From CAYMRB01 sp964392615 (lineage in GTDB: Bacteria > Planctomycetota > UBA8108), in NCBI GenBank assembly GCA_964392615.1, contig CAYMRB010000004.1:1-63591 (forward strand): DNA of 63,591 nucleotides, given 5' to 3'. Positions within the stretch are counted from its first letter, which is position 1, and every line of letters begins with the position of its first letter. A model generated the notes under the pieces. That model saw only the letters and a list, made by a program, of their open reading frames with translations. It ran no database searches and was not told where the DNA came from. A program made the position numbers and the translations under genes. Shown here in pieces: positions 45,203 through 56,977 of the stretch.

Positions 45203-46050
45203 CCGCGGGCGACAGCGGATCCACGGATCGTATCGCGCGAGCGTTCGAACGCATCCGTGCGGACGGGCGAGTGGGGCTGATGACCCACATCGTCCTCGGC
45301 TACCCGACGCTCGACGCGTCGCGCGAGATCGTCGATCGCATGGTGGCCGCCGGCGTCGATCTGATCGAGATCCAGATCCCGTTCTCCGATCCGACCGCGG
45401 ACGGGCCGGTGATCACGCAGGCGTGTCAGACGGCGCTCGATGCGGGCATTCGCGTGGAGGACGCGTTTGCGTTTCTCGAGGACGTCTCGGCGCGTTACCC
45501 TGACACGCCGTTCCTGTTCATGAGCTACTTCAACATCGCGTTCGCATACCGCTGCGAGGTCAATGGCGGGCGCGGTGGCGAGGACGGCGTGCGCGGGTTC
45601 GTCGCGGCGACTGCCGCCGCGGGCGGTAGCGGCCTGATTCTGCCTGACGTGCCGCCCGACATGACCGACGACGGCTACCCGGAGGCTTGTGCCGACACCG
45701 GCATCCACCCGGTTTGGGTCGTATCGCCGAATGTCAGCGACGACCGTCTGCGCGTGGTCGGCGAGGTCGCTTCGGGGTTCCTCTACGCGACGTCGCGAAC
45801 CGGCACGACGGGCAAGGACGTCGACATCGAGACGAAGCGGCTGACGGGTTTCCTGGCGCGGGCGCGCGACATTTGCGGCGTACCGCTCGCGGTCGGGTTC
45901 AGCATCTCGAGTCCGGAGGACGTCGAAAGCCTGCGCGGCCATGCGGACGTCGCGGTCATCGGCACGCACCTGATTCGCGCGTACGAAGGGCTCGGTGCGG
46001 ACGGCGTCGAGCGCGAGGTCGCGCGACTGCGCGGAGATCGGGCGGAGTAG
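45199..46050 (+). CDS. trpA: tryptophan synthase alpha chain
   Basis: Cleaves indole-3-glycerol phosphate, passing indole to TrpB. 283 aa TIM barrel. MTHIVLGYPTLDASREIV, then DLIEIQIPFSDPTADGPVI, with the catalytic Glu of IEIQ and Asp of ADGP, then GLILPDVPPDM, ATSRTGTTGKDVDI and VGFSISSPEDVESL. The first loop GYP replaces the common GDP, and an acidic insertion (NGGRGGEDG) sits in the middle; both are mild departures. Start ATG 45199 lies in the trpB stop. Converges with the HEAT-repeat gene 26 bp away. Confidence 0.94.
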   Translation: MTAGDSGSTDRIARAFERIRADGRVGLMTHIVLGYPTLDASREIVDRMVAAGVDLIEIQIPFSDPTADGPVITQACQTALDAGIRVEDAFAFLEDVSARYPDTPFLFMSYFNIAFAYRCEVNGGRGGEDGVRGFVAATAAAGGSGLILPDVPPDMTDDGYPEACADTGIHPVWVVSPNVSDDRLRVVGEVASGFLYATSRTGTTGKDVDIETKRLTGFLARARDICGVPLAVGFSISSPEDVESLRGHADVAVIGTHLIRAYEGLGADGVEREVARLRGDRAE

Positions 46051-46075
46051 GCTCCTCGGCCGTTGACACGGGCTG

Positions 46076-47287
46076 CTAGGGCGACACGAGATCGAGATCC
46101 GGATCGAGATCCGGATCGAGATCCGGATCGAGGTCGCGCTCGTTCCTGCCATCCGGCTGTGCGCGCCACCAGCGCGTCCAGGCTCCGCGGCTCGATCCGG
46201 TGCGCAGGCCGGAGATTCTCTCGAGAGCCCTCGCGGCCGCTCGGCGGTGGTAGTCGTCGTCGAGCAGGTCGATCAGCACCGGAACCGCCGGTCGGTGACG
46301 CGCGTGGCCGAGCACGCGCGCGCAAGAGCTGCGAATCGCCGCCTCGTTGCCGCGATCCTTCAGCGCGTCGACGACGGCGTCGAGCGCTCCGTCTTCGTTG
46401 CCGATGCGACCCAGCGCACCGATGGCGGCGAGACGCACGGCACGGGACGCGTCGTTGCGGACGAGCTGCGTCAGGAGGAACACGTGCTCTTCCGTCGCGA
46501 TCAAGCCGAGCTGCACGACGAGAGCGGCACGCAGGCCGGGCGTCCGTGTGCTTTCCAGCCGCGCAAGCAGAAGGGCCGCGAGCTCGCGGTCCGCGCGTCC
46601 CGACGTATCCAATCGCTCGAGGGCGCGTCGCCCCAGTGCCGCCGTGTCGCGATCCGAGGACTCGCAGAGATCGATGATCTTGGCGACGACGCGGGGATTG
46701 CCGGATGCTCCGGCTGCCGCGATCAACGCAGGCTCGCGACGCATCCGCCCGATCGCGAAGAGGGCGTCGTCCGCGCTGTCATTCTCTCGAGCGACGAGCG
46801 CGTCGACGATGGATCGCGGACATGGGGCCCAGCTCTGCGCCAGGTGGCTCAGCAGCGCATCGACTCGTTCGTCCTGCGATGCGGTCGCGGTCGGAAGGAC
46901 GGCCGTGACGAACTCGAGGTCCCGGCTCGACTCGAGCGACCGAAGCACGTTGTCGAGGGCCGGCGGCTGTGTGTTCTTCAGACGTTCCGAGAGAGCTTCG
47001 ATGCGTTCGGTCAGCTCCTGCTGCGTCTTCTGCAGCGCCAGTACCGCGGGCGGGGCGCCGTGCTCGCTGGCCTGGTCCACGAGGCGCGTGGGCCACGCTT
47101 CATTCTGAGCGCGGTAGTTCTCGTGAAGCTCGTGGACGGCCGCGCGCAGCTCCTCGAGGACGGTCGCGACCGAGCTCTCGCCGTCGCCTTGCTGGCCGTC
47201 GGCGACCATCAGCCGTGTCGTGCCGAGGAGAAGGACGGCGACGCACGCGATCGCTCGGTAGATGGGCTGGGCTCGTCGCATGGGCAT
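46076..47287 (-). CDS. secreted HEAT-repeat protein
   Basis: 403 aa. A signal peptide or membrane anchor (YRAIACVAVLLLGTTRLMVADG) is followed by a coiled-coil-like stretch (KTQQELTERIEALSERLKN) and then HEAT-type helical repeats (LLTQLVRNDASRAVRLAAIGALGRIG, split over two helices; RPAVPVLIDLLDDDYHRRAA). It ends with an acidic tail of four DLDP units encoded by a 12-bp DNA repeat. It starts three bases after the PilX-like gene stop, so it is the last gene of the minor-pilin operon and may serve pilus assembly outside the inner membrane. Confidence 0.75.
   Translation of the reverse strand: MPMRRAQPIYRAIACVAVLLLGTTRLMVADGQQGDGESSVATVLEELRAAVHELHENYRAQNEAWPTRLVDQASEHGAPPAVLALQKTQQELTERIEALSERLKNTQPPALDNVLRSLESSRDLEFVTAVLPTATASQDERVDALLSHLAQSWAPCPRSIVDALVARENDSADDALFAIGRMRREPALIAAAGASGNPRVVAKIIDLCESSDRDTAALGRRALERLDTSGRADRELAALLLARLESTRTPGLRAALVVQLGLIATEEHVFLLTQLVRNDASRAVRLAAIGALGRIGNEDGALDAVVDALKDRGNEAAIRSSCARVLGHARHRPAVPVLIDLLDDDYHRRAAARALERISGLRTGSSRGAWTRWWRAQPDGRNERDLDPDLDPDLDPDLDLVSP
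46091..46132. repeat. 12-bp tandem repeat coding for DLDP units
   Basis: Unit ATCGAGATCCGG repeated three and a half times without change, inside the 3' end of the HEAT gene. Each unit also contains the palindrome GATCCGGATC across its join. Length change by slippage would add or remove four residues and keep the frame. Confidence 0.9.
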
Positions 47288-47290
47288 CGA

Positions 47291-48733
47291 TCAGATCTCC
47301 CGAGTCCCGACGAGCTCTCTTTTCACGTGCGGCATCTGGTCGCGCACGAGTCCTCCCGGCGCGAACAGGGCAGACGAGTAGAGGATGCGGAAGTCACTCT
47401 CGACCTTGAGGATGATCGTAGCGCTGTCGAGGCTGACCTCCCCGCCCGACTGCACGCTGTCCTCTCCGATGAGCGAGCCGACGATCGTCGCGTCGCCACC
47501 CGACTGCACGTGAATCGTCGGGGCCCAGCCGGCTACGATCACCAATCCGGTCCACTCGAACGCACCGCCGATGGTCAGGCCTGCCCTCGCGCGCGGTGTG
47601 TTGTTCGTGTCGGTGTTCGGGTCGTAGTCGTCGCGGATGACGAGGATGCCGGCACCGGTGAGGCTCTTGCCCGCTGGCACCGTCAGGTTGCCCGTCACGA
47701 ACGTGATCCGAGGGTCGCTCAGGTTGCCGTACTCACCGGAGTGAGATCCTTGGCCGAGTCGATTCGCCTTCGACGACGCGTGGTGGCGATTCCACAGGTC
47801 CCACGCGTATTCCTGCACGTCCGGCGCGTCGGAGATGACGGGATACGGGTGCGTATCGGATGTCGCATCGGAGATGTCAAAATACGTCGACGTCGGAGCC
47901 GGCGTCACCTCGCTGGTCGGATCGCTCGAACCCGCGGAGTACTCGAACCAAGCCTGCATGTTGAACTGCCCGATGTCGGTCTGTGACGCGCAGATCGGGA
48001 ACGGGTGCGGGTAACCGGCCGACGGGGCGGGGGTCCTCTCGTCGTCGTCGCCGCCGTGGTAGAGGTAGTCGAACGAGTGGTCGAGCGCACTGACTTGGAA
48101 CGGCACGTCCGTCGTTTGATACGACGCCGGCGATCTCTTGACGCGGACCCACGTCGAAGGGTCGGTCGCGTCGACGCTGGATGTCCAATCGAACCCGCCG
48201 AGCGGGCGCTCGAAGCCGCCGTTGCCGCAGTAGAGCGGGGTCTCCGGCAAGTAGACCGAGCTGCGGACCGCGAACTCGATGCCGCGCACGAGCCAATCCG
48301 TGCCGTCCCATGTCGAGTCGTCGGGTGCGACGTTCGACTTGCTCACGTGGCTTCCCACCGCGACGCGGCCCCAGGCCCGGATCGTGCCGACGCCGTCGGC
48401 CATCGAGACGTCGCCTTCGAAGTACATCTGGCCGCCGGCGAAGTCGACCCAGCCGGCCGTTCCATTCGTTTCTGATCTCGGCGCGAGTTCGCCGCCTTCC
48501 TTGATGCGCGTCAGAGCGATCGAGGCCGCGGATTCCGCGATCTGTCGCGCGACAAACGTCGCCTGATGCGTCGCGTTCGCGGAGCTCTGTGCGAGCACGG
48601 CGCTGACGCTGACGGCTGCGAGCGTCATCAGGCCGATGCTGAGCAGTAGCACGAGGATGGCCGCGGATCCTCGCTGACGGGCTCGCTGAACAACGCAGTT
48701 TGGCGCGGTGGCGATCATGGCTGGCGTCGTCAA
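47291..48733 (-). CDS. PilX-like pilus assembly protein
   Basis: 480 aa. The N-terminus has a short basic stretch and one hydrophobic helix (GSAAILVLLLSIGLMTLAAV), the PilX/GspK-like form with no classic prepilin Glu5 motif. The large rest is outside the membrane, rich in Ser/Thr/Gly/Asp, with repeated beta-helix-like strands (ITFVTGNLTVPAGKSLTGAG, AFEWTGLVIVAGW, GGDATIVGSLIG). It overlaps the PilV-like gene by four bases upstream and is followed after three by the HEAT gene. Probably a minor pilin or pilus-tip component. Confidence 0.72.
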   Translation of the reverse strand: MTTPAMIATAPNCVVQRARQRGSAAILVLLLSIGLMTLAAVSVSAVLAQSSANATHQATFVARQIAESAASIALTRIKEGGELAPRSETNGTAGWVDFAGGQMYFEGDVSMADGVGTIRAWGRVAVGSHVSKSNVAPDDSTWDGTDWLVRGIEFAVRSSVYLPETPLYCGNGGFERPLGGFDWTSSVDATDPSTWVRVKRSPASYQTTDVPFQVSALDHSFDYLYHGGDDDERTPAPSAGYPHPFPICASQTDIGQFNMQAWFEYSAGSSDPTSEVTPAPTSTYFDISDATSDTHPYPVISDAPDVQEYAWDLWNRHHASSKANRLGQGSHSGEYGNLSDPRITFVTGNLTVPAGKSLTGAGILVIRDDYDPNTDTNNTPRARAGLTIGGAFEWTGLVIVAGWAPTIHVQSGGDATIVGSLIGEDSVQSGGEVSLDSATIILKVESDFRILYSSALFAPGGLVRDQMPHVKRELVGTREI

Positions 48734-49248
48734 TCGGTTGTCTTCCCAATCAGGCGATACAGCGAGACGGACCGCGTGTACTGGCCGGCGTCGAACTCGA
48801 CGACCAGCTCGAGCGGCACCAGCTTGAGGTCCGTCCCCTTCGATTGGTTGCCGAGGTCATCGTAGGCATCGCCGTCGAAGTTGAGGTCCTGCGGTCCTCC
48901 GAGCTCGTCGGGCACCTTCGACTCGTTCGGGAAGCACGTGACCGTGATCGTGCCGGAGGGCAACACAGGAACGTCGGTCGACTGCCCATCGAATTGGGCG
49001 AATACGCTGCCGATGCCGACCAGATTGGCCAGATCTTGCGGCTCGTTGGCGATCGACTGGATCTCCGCGACCTTGTCGCGCAGAACCGACGTGGCCACGA
49101 AGGAATCGAAGCTGCTCGCCTGCACCTGGCGCGATCGGAGGATCGCGGTGTGGGCCGTCAGACCGATGACGGTCAACAGCGTCAGCGCCATCGCGACTTC
49201 CAGCAGCGAGAAACCCGCTCGTCGATCACCGGCGCGAATCGTCCTCAT
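48730..49248 (-). CDS. type IV prepilin-like protein, PilV type
   Basis: 172 aa from ATG 49248, with GAGGTG seven bases upstream; the frame is open to 49335. The prepilin site is RRAG/FSLLEVAMALTLLTVIG: cleavage after Gly12, Phe13 as +1 and Glu17 at +5, then a membrane helix. The rest is a small globular pilin head. Starts 10 bp after the neighbouring PilW-like gene and overlaps the PilX-like gene (ATGA). Minor pilin of a type IV pilus or pseudopilus. Confidence 0.85.
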   Translation of the reverse strand: MRTIRAGDRRAGFSLLEVAMALTLLTVIGLTAHTAILRSRQVQASSFDSFVATSVLRDKVAEIQSIANEPQDLANLVGIGSVFAQFDGQSTDVPVLPSGTITVTCFPNESKVPDELGGPQDLNFDGDAYDDLGNQSKGTDLKLVPLELVVEFDAGQYTRSVSLYRLIGKTTD

Positions 49249-49258
49249 CCCTGACACC

Positions 49259-49957
49259 TCATTCCCGGAGCGCGACCCGCTCGACCAGCAGGATGTCGTT
49301 CTCGAAGACGAACTGATCGTCGCTGTCTCGAGCATTGCATCGCAATGTGAACGTCAGCAGTCGTCCCGCTGGTGACGGCGTGGCGACGACGCTGAACATC
49401 TCGCCGGTTCGCGGCGCGAACCGGTCGGGAATCAGCAGCTCGACCACAGCCACGCCGTTGATCGTCTGCGTTCTCGTGTCGTCGTCGGCCGTGCCGAGGG
49501 TCTTGTCCTTCCCTTTGCCCCGATTCCACACGGCGCCCAGCGAGATCCCGCGTCCGATGACGAGGCCCGCGTTAGGGTATCGGCCCGGGTGTGGACCGTA
49601 GACGTACACGTGATCGCTCGAGAACGTGCGCGTGCCGGTCTCCGTGTCGAACGACTGCAGGAGCGCGAAGCGCAGGCAGTGGAAGTCCGTCTCGCTGCCC
49701 GGCTGCAGAAGGAGGTAGGCGGGATCGGACGTCAGCGCCTGGCTCGCGAGCCGCACGATGCGGTTGAGGGCGTCGCCGGCCCGGCGATGGATCACGCCGC
49801 GTATCTGCCCCTGCGTGACGGCATCCTGGGCGTTCGACATCGTCGAGACGGAGATGGACACGACGACTGTCAGGATCACCGTCGCGACGGCGACCTGCAG
49901 GAGCGTGAATCCACCGTTGAGCTGCCTCGGCCCGTTGCTCGACCCGATCGAGCGCAT
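49259..49957 (-). CDS. type IV prepilin-like protein, PilW/GspJ type, with Gln at +5
   Basis: 232 aa. Prepilin site NGG/FTLLQVAVATVILTVVVSI: cleavage after Gly16, Phe17 as +1, but Gln21 instead of Glu at +5. The helix is followed by a globular head (YVYGPHPGRYPNAG, LLTFTLRCNARDSDDQF). First gene of the four-gene minor-pilin operon. In known systems the +5 Glu helps a new pilin dock with the one below; pilins that sit at the tip can lack it. The core ATPase, platform and peptidase genes are not in the window. Confidence 0.82.
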   Translation of the reverse strand: MRSIGSSNGPRQLNGGFTLLQVAVATVILTVVVSISVSTMSNAQDAVTQGQIRGVIHRRAGDALNRIVRLASQALTSDPAYLLLQPGSETDFHCLRFALLQSFDTETGTRTFSSDHVYVYGPHPGRYPNAGLVIGRGISLGAVWNRGKGKDKTLGTADDDTRTQTINGVAVVELLIPDRFAPRTGEMFSVVATPSPAGRLLTFTLRCNARDSDDQFVFENDILLVERVALRE

Positions 49958-50057
49958 ATTCCCACCTTCGTGTGACTTTGGTCCTCTCTACTGACATCGG
50001 CCGCACGAGCGATGGGGGCGTACTGAAAACGGCGAAGGCGCAGGTCGACGCCGCCGA

Positions 50058-50630
50058 TTATCGGAGCCGTGAGCGGTATGCCGGGAGTCCGAACAGCGCT
50101 CGCGCCTCGGGCTTCACGAGCGTGATGATCGCGAAGACGCCGAGCACCGTGCCGACCGGCATCCAGAAGCAGGCCCATGCGGAGCCGACGAGCGCGAGGG
50201 TCCACCCGCGCCTGCGGCGGAACGCGACACCGGTCGCAACGTACATCGCCGCGGACAGGACGATGAACACCATCGCGGCACCGATAATCCAGATGAACAC
50301 GTCGAAGATCTCGAAGATGTCGTCATGCGAGGAATGTGACGCATCCAACCGCGCCTCGATCTCGCGACGCGATCGTTGGTGCGTCTCTTCCTCATCGCCG
50401 AACCTCGACTTCGCGTCGGGCGATCTCACCTGCACGGTGGTGCGCCGCTCATTGCTTTCGGCCAGGTCACGCTCGAGCTCGCCGAACGTGAACTGCATGA
50501 CGGCGAGTTGGAGAACCAGCACCGCCACGCCGGCCAGGTGCATCCCCGCGGCGATGAAGTAGAAGATCGACAGAAGACGGCAGTGCTCGCGGACGCGCTG
50601 CGTGCTCTCGCCGCTATCGGGTGTCGTCAT
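50058..50630 (-). CDS. membrane protein of unknown function
   Basis: 190 aa, four hydrophobic segments: LLSIFYFIAAGMHLAGVAVLVL, DVFIWIIGAAMVFIVLSAAMYVA (cut here), WTLALVGSAWACFWM and VGTVLGVFAIITLV. A charged, largely helical loop (ERDLAESNERR to RREIEARLDASHSSHDD) lies between segments 1 and 2. No family recognised. It starts 31 bp after the SDR gene on the same strand and may be co-transcribed with it. Confidence 0.72.
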   Translation of the reverse strand: MTTPDSGESTQRVREHCRLLSIFYFIAAGMHLAGVAVLVLQLAVMQFTFGELERDLAESNERRTTVQVRSPDAKSRFGDEEETHQRSRREIEARLDASHSSHDDIFEIFDVFIWIIGAAMVFIVLSAAMYVATGVAFRRRRGWTLALVGSAWACFWMPVGTVLGVFAIITLVKPEARALFGLPAYRSRLR

Positions 50631-50661
50631 GCTTCGCCCCTCCGGTTTCGAGTGGTCAGCG

Positions 50662-51432
50662 TCAGAGTCGCTGCAAGTGGAACCCGCCGTCGACGTCGAA
50701 CGCGGCGCCGGTCGAGAAGTCGAAGTCGCCGCCCGTGAGCGCGCGCACGGCCCGCGCGACGTCCTCCGGCTGTCCCCAGCGGCGGAACGGCGTCAGACCC
50801 TCGGCGAAGAGCTTGTCGTACTTGTCCTTCGCCGCGGCGGTCATGTCGGTCGCGATGATGCCCGGTCGGACCTCGTTGACGGGGATCTCGTAGTCGGCCA
50901 GCGCATCCGCGAAGAGCTTCGTCAGCATGCCCGTCCCGGCCTTCGCCAGGCAGTAGTCGCCGCGCAGCACGCTCGACGTGTACTCGGACAGGCTCGAGAT
51001 GTTGACGATGTAGAGCCGCCGTTCCGGGTGCTTCTCGCGCATCTCGACCATCCACCGGGCGACGGCCTGCGTCAGGAAGTACGGGCCTTTCAGATTGACG
51101 TCGAGCGTGCGGTCGTAGTGCTCCTCGGTCGACTCGAGCACGCTGATTCGCTCGCGAGGCGCCAGCGCGGCGTTGTTGACGAGCACATCGAGGCGGTCGA
51201 ACTCGGCGCGGATCGCGGCGACGAGCGCGTCGCGGTCGTCGCGGCTCGAGATGTCGGCGCGGACCGCGAGCGCGCGGCGGCCGACGGCCTCGATGTCGCG
51301 GACGACCTCCTCCGCGGCGTCAGGACGGGTCGCATAGTTGACGACGAGATCGTATCCGGCACGGGCGAGCTCGACGGCGATGGCGCGGCCGATGCCGCGA
51401 GAGGCTCCAGTGACGAGGGCGACAGGGGACAT
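50662..51432 (-). CDS. short-chain dehydrogenase/reductase, FabG-like
   Basis: 256 aa classical SDR. NAD(P) motif TGASRGIG (8-15), NNAALAPR strand, catalytic Ser in ISSLSEYTSS and YCLAKAG (Tyr-x-x-x-Lys), and the NEVRPGIIATDM loop. Related to 3-oxoacyl-ACP reductases, but the family is too broad to name a substrate, and no fatty-acid synthesis gene is nearby. Divergent from gltX by 92 bp. Confidence 0.9.
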   Translation of the reverse strand: MSPVALVTGASRGIGRAIAVELARAGYDLVVNYATRPDAAEEVVRDIEAVGRRALAVRADISSRDDRDALVAAIRAEFDRLDVLVNNAALAPRERISVLESTEEHYDRTLDVNLKGPYFLTQAVARWMVEMREKHPERRLYIVNISSLSEYTSSVLRGDYCLAKAGTGMLTKLFADALADYEIPVNEVRPGIIATDMTAAAKDKYDKLFAEGLTPFRRWGQPEDVARAVRALTGGDFDFSTGAAFDVDGGFHLQRL

Positions 51433-51524
51433 GCGGGATGGTAGGGGGCTCGAAGGGCGGCCAAAGGCCAGAAGGGCAACTGACGCTGGATTCCTGTCGG
51501 CGGACGCGATAGGTTGCGCCCACC

Positions 51525-53063
51525 ATGAGCGATCAGACTACACCCCACGCCTCGGATGGCAAAGTCCGGGTCCGCTTCGCGCCGTCTCCGACCGGCTACC
51601 TGCACATCGGCGGAGCGCGTACGGCCCTGTTCAACTGGCTTCTCGCGCGCGGCTCGGGCGGCGCGTTCGTGCTGCGCATCGAGGACACCGACCGCGAGCG
51701 ATCGACGCCCGAAGCGACGCAGGTGATCCTCGACGGCATGCGCTACCTCGGCCTCGACTGGGACGAGGGACCAGAGGTCGGCGGCGAGTACGGTCCGTAC
51801 TTCCAGACCGAGCGCGACGCGGTGCACCGCGAGATGGTCGATCAGCTGCTCGCGGCGGGGAAGGCGTACCGTTGCTTCTGCAGCAAGGAGCGCCTGACCG
51901 AACTGCGCGAGGGTCAGGAGAAGCGCAAGGAACGCCGCCACTACGATCGTCGCTGTTTCGCACTCTTGGCCGACGAGATCGAGTCACGTGTCGCGGCAGG
52001 GGAGCCGTCCGTCGTGCGTTTCCGCGTGCCGGAGGGGAGCACGGTTGTCGACGATCTGATCCGTGGTCGCGTTTCCATCGACTGCGCCGAGATCGAGGAC
52101 TTCATCATCGCGCGAGCGGACGGCACGCCGGTCTACAACCTCGCGGTCGTCGCCGACGATCATGGCATGGGCATCACGCACGTCGTGCGCGGCGAGGACC
52201 ACCTGACGAATACCCCGAAGCAGGTCCTCATCTTCGAAGCGCTCGGCCTGCCCGTGCCGCAGTACGGCCATATGTCGCTCACGCTCGGTCCGGATGGCGG
52301 GAAGCTGTCGAAGCGCCACGCCAAGCTCGGAATCATGGTCGCGGTTCGGGAGTACGAGGAAAAGGGCTACCTGCCCGAGGCGATGATCAACTTCCTCGTG
52401 CGGCTCGGCTGGTCGTACGACGACAAGACCGAGATCTTCTCGCGAGACGAGTTGATCAAGCTCTTCTCGCTCGATCGCGTCGTCAAGTCCGGCGCGGTTT
52501 ACGATCTGAAGAAGCTCAACCATCTCGGTGCTCACTACATGCGCGAGCGCCCGGCGGACGAGGTCGTCGCGATGGCGATCCCGCACCTCGTGCGGGCCGG
52601 ACTCGTCTCGGAGGGCGACGCTGCAGAGGGCGGTGCGCAGCACGAGCGCATCCGCCGCATGGTCGCGCTCGCGAAGGATCGCGTGTCGTTCGTCGCCGAG
52701 ATCGTCGACGCGGTGCGGTACTACTTCGAGGACCCGCAGGAGCCCGACAAGGGTGCCAAGAAGGGGCTGCGCAAAAAAAAGAACGCTGTGCCGCTCGTCA
52801 AGCGATGGGCCGAGAAGCTCGACGCCGACTTCCCCGGCGACGGCTGGGGTCTCGATGACCACGAAGCGCTCGAGGCGCACGCGACGGCGTTTCTCGAGGC
52901 GGAGGGAGCCGGCCTCGGCGATCTCGCTCAGCCGGTGCGCGCGATGGTCTCCGGCCGCGGCGCGACGCCCGGGCTCTTCGAGGTGCTCGCGATTCTCGGC
53001 AAGAAGACGTGCCTCGAGCGACTGGCGCGGATCGACGATTGGGTCGTGATCGCGACCTCGTGA
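51525..53063 (+). CDS. gltX: glutamyl-tRNA synthetase
   Basis: Charges tRNA-Glu. 512 aa class I enzyme: RFAPSPTGYLHIGGARTALF holds the HIGH-type motif, LRIEDTDRERST, YNLAVVADDHGMGITHVVRG, and the KMSKS loop as GKLSKRHAKLG. The C-terminal anticodon domain is complete (TPGLFEVLAILGKKTCLERL). A basic, low-complexity insertion (DKGAKKGLRKKKNA) lies about residue 405. Its stop abuts the stop of the convergent histidine kinase gene as TGATCA, leaving no spacer. Confidence 0.97.
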   Translation: MSDQTTPHASDGKVRVRFAPSPTGYLHIGGARTALFNWLLARGSGGAFVLRIEDTDRERSTPEATQVILDGMRYLGLDWDEGPEVGGEYGPYFQTERDAVHREMVDQLLAAGKAYRCFCSKERLTELREGQEKRKERRHYDRRCFALLADEIESRVAAGEPSVVRFRVPEGSTVVDDLIRGRVSIDCAEIEDFIIARADGTPVYNLAVVADDHGMGITHVVRGEDHLTNTPKQVLIFEALGLPVPQYGHMSLTLGPDGGKLSKRHAKLGIMVAVREYEEKGYLPEAMINFLVRLGWSYDDKTEIFSRDELIKLFSLDRVVKSGAVYDLKKLNHLGAHYMRERPADEVVAMAIPHLVRAGLVSEGDAAEGGAQHERIRRMVALAKDRVSFVAEIVDAVRYYFEDPQEPDKGAKKGLRKKKNAVPLVKRWAEKLDADFPGDGWGLDDHEALEAHATAFLEAEGAGLGDLAQPVRAMVSGRGATPGLFEVLAILGKKTCLERLARIDDWVVIATS

Positions 53064-55690
<2,627 letters not shown>

Positions 55691-55691
<1 letters not shown>

Positions 55692-56635
55692 TACTCTCTC
55701 GCGTGTGGCGTCCGCTTCGCTGCGGCGACCAGCGCGTCGTAGTTCGTGATCCGCGCGTTGTTCGCCCAGTGGCGGTACTTCAGGACCAATCCGGCACCGT
55801 CTTCCAGATTCACCGTACCCTGCTCGCGCACCACCCGCTGTCCTTCCGGACCGAGCAGCCACTCGCGGAACACCTTCTGGGACGCGTTCAAGTGCGGCGG
55901 GTGGGCGAGGTAGAGCGGACGGAAGTACGGGTAGCGCCCGGCGGCGATGTTCCGCGCGGATGGCTCGACGCCGTCGATCTTCAGAATCTTGAGGTTGCGT
56001 CTACGAGCGCTGGAAACGCCGGATACGCCGATCCCAGCGGGCGAGCGCTCCAGCAGTCTCTCGATCGGCCCGCTGCTCTGGAGTCGGATGACGCGCTTTC
56101 CGTAATCGGCCTCGGGGTCGCCGAAGATCAGGAGTCGCGTCATGTACCCGACGCCGGATACCTTGCCCTTGCGAGCGAGCACGACGATACGGCCGCGGTC
56201 GCCGCCGAGCTCACCCCAATCGGTGATCTTCTGCTGCAGCACCTGGACGAGCTGCTTGCTGGTGATCGAGTCGATCGGGTTGGACGGATGGACGACGGCT
56301 ACCAACGCATCCCAGGCCACGACGGTCAGCGCGAGCGGTAGCTTGTCCTCGCCGCGAGACTCGAGCCGGTGGCGGCAGGTGCCGCCGAAATCGGCCCCGC
56401 CCTGGCCGGCGGATTCGATACCCAAGGTAGCGCCACCGCCGGACAGCCGGATCGAAACCCCGGTCTGCGCGCGGTAGACCTCGGCGCAGCGCCCCATGAA
56501 CGCCTTCTTCGTGACCCCGCAGCCCCGCCACGTCAGAGACGGAGGCGAGTCATCCTGAGACCGCGTTGTCGGACTGCCGAGAATGCACGCGCAACCGAGG
56601 AGCAAAGAACTCCACGGACGTGTGTTTGCCAACAT
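55691..56635 (-). CDS. PstS-like periplasmic binding protein
   Basis: 314 aa. Signal peptide at the start; LLLGC could serve as a weak lipobox, which would tether it. Family features of phosphate-binding proteins: RLSGGGATLGIESAGQGGADFGG, TVVAWDALVAVVHPSNPID, ITSKQLVQVLQQKITDWGELGG and a late NIAAGRYPYFRPLYL. The pst permease and ATPase genes are absent; instead the stop overlaps the hybrid histidine kinase start. I infer it works as that kinase's ligand receptor, probably for phosphate or another oxyanion. Confidence 0.85.
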
Positions 56636-56977
56636 AACGTCTCTTCATCGGCGGAAATCGAGTGTCGGCTTGACGCCCTGTCGGGCAGATCTCGCCGATT
56701 GAACGACGGGAGGCTGCGCGGAGTTGCCGACGATGGAGGAGGCGGACTGGCCTGCTCGGCGTGGCGACGTTCGACGACGACAACGGCACCGGCAACCCGA
56801 TCGACATCGTCGCGCTGAGCCAGGGGCGACTCGTGGGGCTATCGGAGAACGGCGGCGTCAGCCGGAGCAGCAGGCGATCACGCTTTCGCGTGGACCAGCC
56901 GTTGGGCCGACCGACCGTCGCCGGCAACACTCAGTTGACCGAGGTGACGGTGGCGGACCAGCTGCGGCACTGACGAC
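56636..56977. other. 342-bp gap with a possible gene remnant
   Basis: Lies between two leftward genes. A plus-strand frame from GTG 56761 to 56973 gives 70 residues beginning VATFDDDNGTGNPIDIVAL, which resembles an FG-GAP/VCBS repeat, but it has no start signal or continuation. It may be a decayed fragment or chance. No clear promoter for the PstS-like gene was picked out. Confidence 0.25.

Noticed and set aside
56761..56973. 70-codon gene with an FG-GAP-like start
   Set aside because: One weak repeat, no SD, no continuation; kept only as a possible remnant.
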